Positions 7,445 through 13,615 of a stretch of 15,922 nt of DNA are shown here, one piece after another; positions within the stretch are counted from its first letter, which is position 1; every line of letters starts with the position of its first letter. The notes beneath the pieces were generated by a model. It was not told the origin of the DNA and searched no databases. It saw nothing but the letters and a program-made list of their open reading frames with translations. The stretch is from an uncultured Clostridia bacterium (GTDB lineage Bacteria > Bacillota > Clostridia > Christensenellales > UBA1242). The position numbers were made by a program, and so were the translations under genes. The DNA lies in assembly GCA_934754335.1 (NCBI GenBank), contig CAKVHY010000018.1:1-15922 (forward strand). Reading direction: 5' to 3'.

Positions 7445-7493
7445 GCACATATATGGCTTAGAGATATGTACCTTAAAATTTGGCTTTTTTAGG
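7445..7493 (-). promoter_or_regulatory. Possible structured leader of rpsB
   Basis: On the minus strand two hairpins can form in the rpsB 5' region. An 8-bp stem pairs GTACATAT with ATATGTGC (plus-strand 7464-7471 and 7445-7452) around an 11-nt loop. Next to it CCTAAAA can pair with TTTTAAGG with one bulged A (7471-7493). Leaders that bind their own ribosomal protein are well known for rpsB-tsf operons. I cannot assign this to a known family, and the pairing is partly AT-driven. Confidence 0.3.
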
Positions 7494-7548
7494 CAACAAT
7501 TCAAAGAATAGCATATGAGTGTGTGATTTTATACATAAAAGCATGAAT

Positions 7549-7577
7549 AGTTTATCATAATCAAAAAAAAATATCAA
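7549..7577 (-). promoter_or_regulatory. Candidate promoter of rpsB-tsf
   Basis: On the minus strand TTGATA (7577-7572) and TAAACT (7554-7549) are exactly 17 bases apart, with T-rich DNA between. They lie after the terminator of the upstream gene and about 175 bases before rpsB. The -35 matches at five of six positions, the -10 at four. Confidence 0.5.
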
Positions 7578-7608
7578 TAATTTTATCAATATTTTTTTTG
7601 AATTACAC

Positions 7609-7631
7609 AAAAAAAATGGGAAAATATCCCA
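7609..7631 (-). terminator. Rho-independent terminator of the unknown 344-aa gene
   Basis: On the minus strand TGGGA and TCCCA pair around a 5-nt loop (plus-strand 7617-7631) and are followed by eight T. It starts three bases after the stop codon. Confidence 0.8.
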
Positions 7632-7634
7632 CTT

Positions 7635-8669
7635 TTAAAGTTCCATTTCACCATCAGGTTTATCGAATTGCAATTTTTCAGCCTTCTCATTCAAATCCTG
7701 ATAATCTGTTTTTTGCTCTTCAGGTTTGGTTTCTTTTGCTTCCGCCTGAACTTCGGGCTTTTTCTCTTCGTTTGTTTGTTCATTTGGCATTGTTCGCATA
7801 TCGTTAATCTTATCTTTATCGTTTTTCTTCAAATTCTCGATTGCTTTCACTTCGCATTGTTCTTCTAACAAATCCATTTCTTCTATAAATTGAGCAGTTA
7901 TTTTATCTTGCTCCTGCTTAAATGCACTTTCCTGCTCTTTAAACTTTTCCTGCCCATCTATATCTTCAAAACATTTATCTAGCAATTCATTCCTATTTTT
8001 ATTACTTGCATACTTATAAAAATATTTCTCAATTTTTTTAACTTCTTGATTATATAAATCAGTAACTGTTCTAGAATAATCCGAATTTGTTTTTTTCAAA
8101 AGCAACATTCTGGTTTGAAAATACTTGCCATACAAATCCATTGCTTTATCATTCATCAAATCTTTCATAGCCAAACAAAATTGTTTTTTTGCCATGCAAT
8201 AACCATTAAATAAATCATTATCTTTGATTAGATAATCTTTACCTTCATCGTCATCAAACTTAACTTTTATATTAAACCTATCATAAGCCCTTTCAATCAA
8301 ACTCTCACTATCGGTTTCCATTCTGGCGATTTCTGTTCGAATAGTATTTTGCAAATAACCATTTATCTTATAAACAGTTTCTAACAAATAGAGCCTACCC
8401 ATAACAATCTCATCATTTTTAGGTTCAACTTTTAATTCAAACATCATCTCACCGAAGCCTGCCAAATTGCTAACGCAAAATATTGATGAATTATAAGCGG
8501 ACTTTTTAATTTTCTCAATAGAAATTAACTCTTTAACTATTTCATTGGGAATATAATATTCACCTTCAGGAGTATAACCACCAAGCAACTGGTTTTCTAT
8601 AGCATCAATTCTTTCCGTTGTAAATTCATCAACGGTTTTCTTTCTTTCAAACAATAATTTTTCTGCCAT
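7635..8669 (-). CDS. Unrecognised soluble, mostly helical protein
   Basis: I do not recognise this 344-aa protein. It has no signal peptide or membrane segment. Residues 1 to about 285 look helical and charged, with a short stretch rich in Gly and Tyr (GGYTPEGEYYIPNEI, about 30-44) and several Tyr-rich helices (FYKYASNKNRNELL). The last 60 residues or so are rich in Glu, Lys, Gln, Pro and Asn with no hydrophobic core, so probably disordered. It stands alone between the str operon and rpsB-tsf, with its own extended -10 promoter and terminator. The ATG at 8669 is preferred over the one at 8681: the latter overlaps the GGAGG ribosome binding site and lies about where transcription should begin. 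No motif suggests an enzyme; a cytoplasmic structural or binding role is only a guess. Its slot does not prove a link to translation. Confidence 0.85.
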   Translation of the reverse strand: MAEKLLFERKKTVDEFTTERIDAIENQLLGGYTPEGEYYIPNEIVKELISIEKIKKSAYNSSIFCVSNLAGFGEMMFELKVEPKNDEIVMGRLYLLETVYKINGYLQNTIRTEIARMETDSESLIERAYDRFNIKVKFDDDEGKDYLIKDNDLFNGYCMAKKQFCLAMKDLMNDKAMDLYGKYFQTRMLLLKKTNSDYSRTVTDLYNQEVKKIEKYFYKYASNKNRNELLDKCFEDIDGQEKFKEQESAFKQEQDKITAQFIEEMDLLEEQCEVKAIENLKKNDKDKINDMRTMPNEQTNEEKKPEVQAEAKETKPEEQKTDYQDLNEKAEKLQFDKPDGEMEL

Positions 8670-8674
8670 ATTTT

Positions 8675-8679
8675 CCTCC
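8675..8679 (-). promoter_or_regulatory. Ribosome binding site deciding the start of the 344-aa gene
   Basis: A minus-strand GGAGG lies 5 bases before the ATG at 8669-8667. The upstream ATG at 8681-8679 shares bases with it. Confidence 0.75.
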
Positions 8680-8688
8680 ATTTTCCTA

Positions 8689-8717
8689 ATTATATCACAC
8701 TTAATTACACCTTCAAA
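8689..8717 (-). promoter_or_regulatory. Extended -10 promoter of the 344-aa gene
   Basis: On the minus strand TTTGAA (8717-8712), a 17-base spacer and a perfect TATAAT (8694-8689) preceded by TGA make an extended -10 promoter. The expected start point falls about seven bases further, right at the ribosome binding site, leaving a very short leader. Confidence 0.75.
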
Positions 8718-8826
8718 GCAATAATTACATAAAAAAACATAATATTTTTTGCTAGAAAATAGATATAAAACCTATTATTTTTGCTTGCTTTTCGTAAAAA
8801 TTGTAAATTATTCACATTTTAAGCAC

Positions 8827-8874
8827 AAAAAAAAACATCTTTAAAAATCCTTGAGGAATTTAAAAAGATGTTTT
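8827..8874 (-). terminator. Strong terminator closing the str operon
   Basis: On the minus strand AAAACATCTTT pairs perfectly with AAAGATGTTTT (11 bp, plus-strand 8864-8874 and 8832-8842). The inner part can extend through AAATTCC and GGATTT to a TCAA loop. The T run continues nine bases from within the stem. It lies about 27 bases after the tuf stop. Confidence 0.9.
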
Positions 8875-8900
8875 AAAATCTAAATTAATTAAAATTTAAA

Positions 8901-10103
8901 CTATTTGATGATGCTTGAAACAACACCTGAACCAACTGTTCTACCACCTTCACGGATAGCGAAACGTAAACCTTCTTCGATAGCGATAGGAGTGATTAAC
9001 TTAATAGTCATCTTAACGTTATCACCAGGCATTACCATTTCAACACCCTCTGGAAGTTCGATAGTACCAGTAACGTCTGTAGTTCTGAAATAGAATTGTG
9101 GTCTGTAACCATTGAAGAATGGAGTATGACGACCACCTTCTTCTTTCTTCAATACATAAACTTGTGCTGTGAATTCAGTGTGTGGATGAATTGAACCTGG
9201 TTTGCAAAGAACTTGACCTCTTTCGATTTCTGTTCTTTGGATACCACGAAGAAGTAAACCAACGTTATCACCAGCAACTGCTTGATCAAGCATCTTTCTG
9301 AACATTTCAACACCTGTAACAACAGTTTGAAGTTTAGAATTCATACCAACGATTTCAACAGTATCGCCAACTTTAACAGTACCTCTTTCAACTCTACCTG
9401 TAGCAACTGTTCCACGACCAGTGATTGTGAATACGTCTTCAACTGGAAGAAGGAATGGTTTATCAGTTGCTCTTTCTGGTTCTGGAATATAAGTGTCAAG
9501 AGCGTCAACCAATTCGAAAATGCATTTGCAATCTGGGCTATCAATGTTACCTGCTTTAGCGGCTTCTAATGCCTTTAATGCAGAACCTTTGATAATAGGA
9601 GTTTTGTCTCCTGGGAAACCATATTCAGTTAACAAATCTCTGATTTCCATTTCAACAAGATCAAGAAGTTCTGGATCGTTAACTTGGTCAACTTTGTTCA
9701 TAAATACAACAATGTATGGAACACCAACTTGTCTAGCAAGAAGGATATGTTCTCTTGTTTGAGGCATTGGACCATCAGTTGCAGCAACAACTAGGATAGC
9801 GCCGTCCATTTGAGCAGCACCAGTGATCATGTTTTTAACATAGTCAGCGTGCCCTGGGCAGTCAACGTGAGCATAGTGACGAGTTTTTGACTCGTATTCT
9901 ACGTGAGCAGTGTTTATCGTAATACCTCTTGCTCTTTCTTCTGGTGCTTTATCAATTGCACCATAATCCATTGCTAATGCTTGACCCATTTTTGCAAGGG
10001 TTGTTGTGATTGCGGCAGTTAATGTAGTTTTGCCGTGGTCAACGTGGCCAATGGTACCAACGTTAACGTGTGGTTTAGTTCTTTCATACTTTGCTTTAGC
10101 CAT
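8901..10103 (-). CDS. tuf: Elongation factor Tu
   Basis: GTPase that delivers aminoacyl-tRNA to the ribosome. The 400-aa product is complete. It has the P-loop GHVDHGKT (19-26), the switch I RGITI (59-63), DCPGH (81-85), NKVD (136-139) and the SALKA guanine-specificity loop near 173-177. The beta-barrel domains 2 and 3 follow, with RGTVATGRVERG and PGDNVKM. It lies last in the str operon, 27 bases after fusA, with AAAGGAG before the ATG, and is followed by a strong terminator. Base use matches the highly expressed neighbours: it is visibly less AT-rich than the flanking orphan genes. Its exchange factor EF-Ts is encoded a few kilobases downstream. Confidence 0.99.
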   Translation of the reverse strand: MAKAKYERTKPHVNVGTIGHVDHGKTTLTAAITTTLAKMGQALAMDYGAIDKAPEERARGITINTAHVEYESKTRHYAHVDCPGHADYVKNMITGAAQMDGAILVVAATDGPMPQTREHILLARQVGVPYIVVFMNKVDQVNDPELLDLVEMEIRDLLTEYGFPGDKTPIIKGSALKALEAAKAGNIDSPDCKCIFELVDALDTYIPEPERATDKPFLLPVEDVFTITGRGTVATGRVERGTVKVGDTVEIVGMNSKLQTVVTGVEMFRKMLDQAVAGDNVGLLLRGIQRTEIERGQVLCKPGSIHPHTEFTAQVYVLKKEEGGRHTPFFNGYRPQFYFRTTDVTGTIELPEGVEMVMPGDNVKMTIKLITPIAIEEGLRFAIREGGRTVGSGVVSSIIK

Positions 10104-10130
10104 TTTAAAATTCTCCTTTAAAATTCAAAA

Positions 10131-12209
10131 TTAATTTGATTTTCTTTCGCCGATTACTTTCTCAGCGATATTTCTCGGAACTTCCGCATAATGTGAAAAT
10201 TCCATATTAAAAGTACCTCTGCCTTGAGTTAATCCTCTAAGTTCTGTGGCATAACCAAACATTTCACCTAGTGGAATCTCGGCATTGATAACTTGTAACC
10301 CATTTTTAACCTCTGTTCCGCTTAGAACACCACGTCTACGGTTAATATTACCCATAACGTTACCTAGGTAATCATCAGGCATTTCAACCTCAACTTTCAT
10401 AATTGGTTCTAATAGAACTGGGTCTGCTTTTCTGAAACCATCTTTAAATGCCAAAGATGCTGCAACTTTGAACGCAAGTTCTGAAGAATCGACATCATGG
10501 TAAGAGCCATCGAATAGAGTTGCTTGAAAGTCAACTGCTTCATATCCTGCTAGAACACCATTTTGTCTTGCTTCTTGAATACCTGCATCAACTGCTGGGA
10601 TATATTCCTTAGGAATAACACCACCAACAATCTTGTTTTCAAATTTATAGCCTTCGCCCGGTTGAAGCGGAGTGAATCTAACCCAACAGTCACCATATTG
10701 ACCGTGACCACCAGATTGTTTAATATATTTACCTTCAACTTCAACTTCTTTTCTGATTGTTTCTCTGTAAGCAACTTGTGGAGCACCAACATTTGCTTCA
10801 ACCTTGAATTCTCTCTTCAATCTATCAACGATGATTTCAAGGTGAAGTTCACCCATACCAGCGATAATAGTTTGACCAGTTTCTTGGTCTGTGTAAGTTT
10901 TGAATGTTGGGTCTTCTTCTGCAAGTTTAACCAAGGCTAAAATCATTTTTTCTTGGTCTTGCTTAGTTTTAGGCTCGATTGCAACCTTAATAACTGGTTC
11001 TGGGAAATCCATACTTTCAAGCACAATTGGATGTGCTGGATCACATAGAGTTTCACCTGTTGTTGTATCTTTCAAACCAACGATACCAACAATTTCACCT
11101 GCATAAGCCTCTTCAATTTCTTCTCTGTTATTAGCATGCATTCTAAGAAGTCGACCAACTCTTTCCTTCTTATCTTTAACAGGGTTATATACATAAGTTC
11201 CTGCTGTAACAGTACCGCTATAAACACGGAAGAATGTTAATTTACCAACATAAGGATCTGTCATAATTTTGAATGCAAGACCAGCAAATGGTTCTGTATC
11301 AGAACTATGTCTATCTTCCTCTGTGTCAGTACCAGGGATTGTTCCCCTAATTGCTTTAATATCTGTTGGAGCAGGCATATAATCGCAAATTGCATCAAGC
11401 AATTTTTGAACGCCCTTATTTCCTAATGCAGTACCGCAAGTTGCTGGGAAAATGGTCATATTTAATGTACCTTTTCTAATTCCACGTTTTAACTCATCAA
11501 TAGTTAATTCTTCGCCTGCAAAATATTTTTCCAACAACTCATCATCTTGCTCTGCAGCAATTTCGATAAGTGCTGTTCTATATTTTTCTGCATCAGCCTT
11601 ATATTCGGCTGGGATTTCAGTAACTTGAATATCTGTACCTAAATCATTTTTATAGATATATGCTTGGTTTTCAACAAGGTCAATAATACCTGTGAATGTT
11701 TCAGCAGTACCAATAGGAATTTGAATAGGAACTGCATTAGAACCAAGTCTTGTTTTGATACCTTCAACAACATTAAAGAAGTTTGCATCTGGTCTATCCA
11801 TTTTATTAACAAATATCATACGAGGTACATGATATTTATCAGCCTGACGCCAAACTTTTTCACTTTGTGGTTGAACACCTTCTCTTGCGCTGAATACTGC
11901 AACAGAACCATCAAGAACTTTCAAACTTCTTTCAACTTCTGCTGTAAAATCAACGTGTCCAGGAGTATCAATAATATTAATTTGATGACCTTTCCAATAA
12001 CAAGTTGTGGCAGCACTAGTGATTGTGATACCTCTTTCTTGTTCTTGAGCCATCCAGTCCATTGTTGCTTCACCTTCATGAACTTCACCAATTTTATGAG
12101 TTTTACCAGTGTAGAACAATATTCTTTCAGTAGTAGTGGTTTTACCAGCATCAATATGAGCCATAATACCAACGTTTCTTAAATTATTTAATGCTACTTT
12201 TCTAGGCAT
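10131..12209 (-). CDS. fusA: Elongation factor G
   Basis: Translocation GTPase, which also acts with RRF in ribosome recycling. The 692-aa product has the usual length. It shows AHIDAGKTT (17-25), the switch I ERGITI (58-63), DTPGH (81-85) and NKMDR (135-139). Domain II follows, with YVGKLTFFRVYSGTV, then domain III, then domain IV with SGGHGQYGDCWV and VDAGIQEA, and a domain V ending in the RGLTQGRGTFNMEFSHYAEVP segment. The stretch usually reading like AVGGVQPQS is SAREGVQPQS here, still within the range of EF-G. AGGAG precedes the ATG. It begins 21 bases after rpsG and belongs to the str operon. Length and domains fit canonical EF-G rather than a tetracycline-resistance or EF-G2 paralogue. 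Confidence 0.98.
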   Translation of the reverse strand: MPRKVALNNLRNVGIMAHIDAGKTTTTERILFYTGKTHKIGEVHEGEATMDWMAQEQERGITITSAATTCYWKGHQINIIDTPGHVDFTAEVERSLKVLDGSVAVFSAREGVQPQSEKVWRQADKYHVPRMIFVNKMDRPDANFFNVVEGIKTRLGSNAVPIQIPIGTAETFTGIIDLVENQAYIYKNDLGTDIQVTEIPAEYKADAEKYRTALIEIAAEQDDELLEKYFAGEELTIDELKRGIRKGTLNMTIFPATCGTALGNKGVQKLLDAICDYMPAPTDIKAIRGTIPGTDTEEDRHSSDTEPFAGLAFKIMTDPYVGKLTFFRVYSGTVTAGTYVYNPVKDKKERVGRLLRMHANNREEIEEAYAGEIVGIVGLKDTTTGETLCDPAHPIVLESMDFPEPVIKVAIEPKTKQDQEKMILALVKLAEEDPTFKTYTDQETGQTIIAGMGELHLEIIVDRLKREFKVEANVGAPQVAYRETIRKEVEVEGKYIKQSGGHGQYGDCWVRFTPLQPGEGYKFENKIVGGVIPKEYIPAVDAGIQEARQNGVLAGYEAVDFQATLFDGSYHDVDSSELAFKVAASLAFKDGFRKADPVLLEPIMKVEVEMPDDYLGNVMGNINRRRGVLSGTEVKNGLQVINAEIPLGEMFGYATELRGLTQGRGTFNMEFSHYAEVPRNIAEKVIGERKSN

Positions 12210-12230
12210 ATTTTTTTTTCTCCTAAATAA

Positions 12231-12701
12231 TTACCAACGATAATGTGCAAACGCTTTATTACTTTCAGCCATTTTGTGTACATCTTCTTTCTTTTTAAAT
12301 GCACCACCTTGACTGTTATAAGCGTCCATAATCTCGCCAGCAAGTTTTTCATCCATACCTCTTTCGTTTCTCTTTCTTGTGTAAGTAACTAACCATCTAA
12401 TTGCTAGAGTTTGTTGTCTAGCAGGTTTTACTTCCATTGGAACTTGATAGTTTGAACCACCAACTCTTCTTGCTTTTGTTTCAAGAAGTGGTTTTAAATT
12501 ATCTAATGCTTGCATAAAGTAAACATCTGGTTCAACACCAAGTTTTTGATTAATAATATCAAATGCGCTATAAACGATGTCTTGAGCAACTGCTTTCTTT
12601 CCATCTAACATAACGGCGTTAATAAGTTTAGTGATAACCTTATTGCCGTACTTAGGATCTGGAAGGACATCTCTCTTAGGCACTCCCGCTCTTCTTGGCA
12701 T
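12231..12701 (-). CDS. rpsG: 30S ribosomal protein S7
   Basis: S7 nucleates assembly of the 30S head and contacts mRNA in the E site. The 156-aa product has the family length, with the MPRRAGVPKRDVLPDPKYG start, VITKLINAVMLDGKK, the NLKPLLETKARRVGGSNYQVP block (about 68-88), RWLVTYTRKRNERGMDEKLA and the C-terminal NKAFAHYRW. AAAGGAG lies before the ATG. It is the second gene of the str operon, with only 33 bases between it and rpsL. In E. coli S7 represses this operon by binding the rpsL-rpsG spacer; the short spacer here leaves little room for that site. Confidence 0.98.
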   Translation of the reverse strand: MPRRAGVPKRDVLPDPKYGNKVITKLINAVMLDGKKAVAQDIVYSAFDIINQKLGVEPDVYFMQALDNLKPLLETKARRVGGSNYQVPMEVKPARQQTLAIRWLVTYTRKRNERGMDEKLAGEIMDAYNSQGGAFKKKEDVHKMAESNKAFAHYRW

Positions 12702-12734
12702 AATTTCTCCTTTAATTTATCTTAATTTTATAGT

Positions 12735-13106
12735 TTATTTACCTTTCTTTGCACCATATTTACTACGTGCTTGTTTCCTCTTAGCAACTCCGGCTGTATC
12801 CATAGTACCTCTAATTACATGGTAACGAACACCTGGAAGATCACGTACTCTACCGCCACGGATTAGAACAACGCTATGTTCTTGAAGGTTATGACCTTCA
12901 CCTGGGATATAAACAGTACCTTCTTGGCTATTAGAAAGACGAACTCTTGCAATCTTTCTTAAAGCGGAGTTTGGTTTTTTAGGAGATGTTGTTGTAACAG
13001 ACAAACAAACACCTCTTTTTTGAGGATTTTCATCTAGAATTGGAACTGCTGATTTAGTTGCAACAGTTTTTCTGCCTTTTTTTACTAATTGATTAATTGT
13101 AGGCAC
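12735..13106 (-). CDS. rpsL: 30S ribosomal protein S12, with Arg at the Lys88 position
   Basis: S12 lies at the decoding centre of the 30S subunit and controls tRNA selection. The 123-aa product shows PTINQLVKKGRK, NPQKRGVC, the TTTSPKKPNSALRK loop with Lys43, GEGHNLQEHSVVLIRGGRV, DLPGVRYH and the basic KQARSKYGAKKGK tail. The usual RVKDLPG reads RVRDLPG here, so residue 88 (codon CGT at 12845-12843) is Arg; Lys-to-Arg at this residue is a classical streptomycin-resistance change. Asp89, the residue methylthiolated by RimO in other bacteria, is kept. The start is GTG, preceded by GGGAGGAAAG. It is the first gene of the str operon and follows a complex leader. Confidence 0.98.
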   Translation of the reverse strand: MPTINQLVKKGRKTVATKSAVPILDENPQKRGVCLSVTTTSPKKPNSALRKIARVRLSNSQEGTVYIPGEGHNLQEHSVVLIRGGRVRDLPGVRYHVIRGTMDTAGVAKRKQARSKYGAKKGK

Positions 13107-13131
13107 AATCTTTCCTCCCTTGATATTTTTT

Positions 13132-13189
13132 TGAAAAGCATATCACTTGTTTTAGCCATTTTTTCGCTTTTCACAAAACCAAAACAAGT
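13132..13189 (-). promoter_or_regulatory. Interlaced inverted repeats (possible pseudoknot) before rpsL
   Basis: In minus-strand order there are four segments: ACTTGTTTT (13189-13181), TGAAAAGC (13173-13166), AAAACAAGT (13153-13145) and GCTTTTCA (13139-13132). The first pairs perfectly with the third (9 bp) and the second with the fourth (8 bp), with loops of 7, 12 and 5 bases. This order gives either an H-type pseudoknot or two mutually exclusive hairpins. It ends 12 bases before the rpsL Shine-Dalgarno region. Ribosomal-protein leaders of this kind (for example those of S4 and S15 in E. coli) work by translational autoregulation; such a role here is inferred. Confidence 0.5.
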
Positions 13190-13258
13190 TAGCAAATTTT
13201 AACTCAACCCTTTAAAACTCACTAAATTCCCCTGCATAGCACAACAACTTAATGTTTG

Positions 13259-13267
13259 ATTATAATA
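13259..13267 (-). promoter_or_regulatory. Candidate proximal -10 element for the str operon
   Basis: A minus-strand TATTATAAT contains a perfect TATAAT (13264-13259), but no good -35 lies 16-18 bases upstream. A transcript from here would have a leader of about 145 nt. The same 9-mer recurs at 13375-13367. It may be a promoter helped by an activator or merely AT-rich sequence. Confidence 0.3.
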
Positions 13268-13359
13268 TCGCAGGAATTTGCAAACTATAAAATTTTCTCA
13301 CACCATCATTTCAAATTTGCAGAGCCTTACATTGCACAACAAAAAAAGCATTGCAACAT

Positions 13360-13405
13360 TCGGCATATTATAATACGATAAAGAGTTTATCAAAAACCAT
13401 GCCGA
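13360..13405. promoter_or_regulatory. Nested dyads in the str promoter region (possible operator)
   Basis: GATAAA-GAG-TTTATC (13377-13391) is a perfect 6-bp dyad with a 3-base centre. It is flanked by an outer 7-bp inverted repeat, TCGGCAT (13360-13366) and ATGCCGA (13399-13405), between TTGACA and TATAAT. Such symmetry within a promoter suggests a dimeric repressor site, but no regulator can be named, and the AT-rich inner dyad could be accidental. Confidence 0.35.
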
Positions 13406-13413
13406 TTTGTCAA
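13367..13413 (-). promoter_or_regulatory. Candidate distal promoter region of the str operon
   Basis: A perfect TTGACA on the minus strand (13413-13408) is preceded by long A and T tracts resembling an UP element, which suits a ribosomal-protein promoter. Possible -10 elements are GATAAA (16-base spacer) or TAAACT (18-base spacer). A perfect TATAAT (13372-13367) lies further down, but only TTTTGA stands 17 bases before it. The exact start is undecided. Two dyads overlap this region. Confidence 0.45.
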
Positions 13414-13550
13414 TGTTTTTTTGTACTTTTTTAAAAATATTTTATCTTTTTTCTATATTATATATAAATATATTAAAAAACTATTAAATCATATTAAATT
13501 GTTTGGCGTTTTATTGATTTTATAAATTCTTACAATTTTCAAATTAGGTA
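13414..13550. other. Very AT-rich divergent intergenic core, no gene seen
   Basis: Almost pure A and T between the str promoter region and the plus-strand promoter, with T runs, TATATA steps and A runs. It could serve as an UP element on both sides or as curved DNA. I see no RNA gene or reading frame in it. Confidence 0.5.
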
Positions 13551-13579
13551 TTGAAATTTAGATTGAAATATGATATAAT
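13551..13579 (+). promoter_or_regulatory. Extended -10 promoter of the plus-strand orphan
   Basis: TTGAAA (13551-13556), a spacer of exactly 17 bases and a perfect TATAAT (13574-13579) preceded by TGA. The predicted start lies about 30 bases before the ATG. It closely resembles the promoter of the 344-aa gene at 8717-8689. Confidence 0.8.
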
Positions 13580-13615
13580 CTCTTAAGATAAAATAAATAA
13601 AAGGGAGAAATTATA

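Noticed and set aside
8718..8826. Second promoter or small RNA between tuf and the 344-aa gene
   Set aside because: Only a 5-bp AT-rich hairpin and no paired -35/-10 elements were seen.
10563..10940. 125-codon plus-strand frame opposite fusA
   Set aside because: Antisense shadow of the conserved C-terminal half of EF-G with no initiation signal.
11664..12182. 172-codon plus-strand frame opposite fusA
   Set aside because: It lies wholly antisense to the conserved GTPase domain of EF-G, is rich in Ser, Asn and Phe as expected for a shadow frame, and has no ribosome binding site.
13085..13159. 24-codon leader frame (MAKTSDMLF...) overlapping the rpsL start
   Set aside because: The sequence before its ATG (AAAAGCGAAAAA) is not a convincing ribosome binding site, and the ATG lies inside the interlaced repeats; probably accidental.
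13107..13615. CRISPR array, tRNA or riboswitch in the long spacer
   Set aside because: There are no regularly spaced repeats, no cloverleaf and no GC-rich aptamer-like core; only promoter elements, dyads and the rpsL leader are visible.
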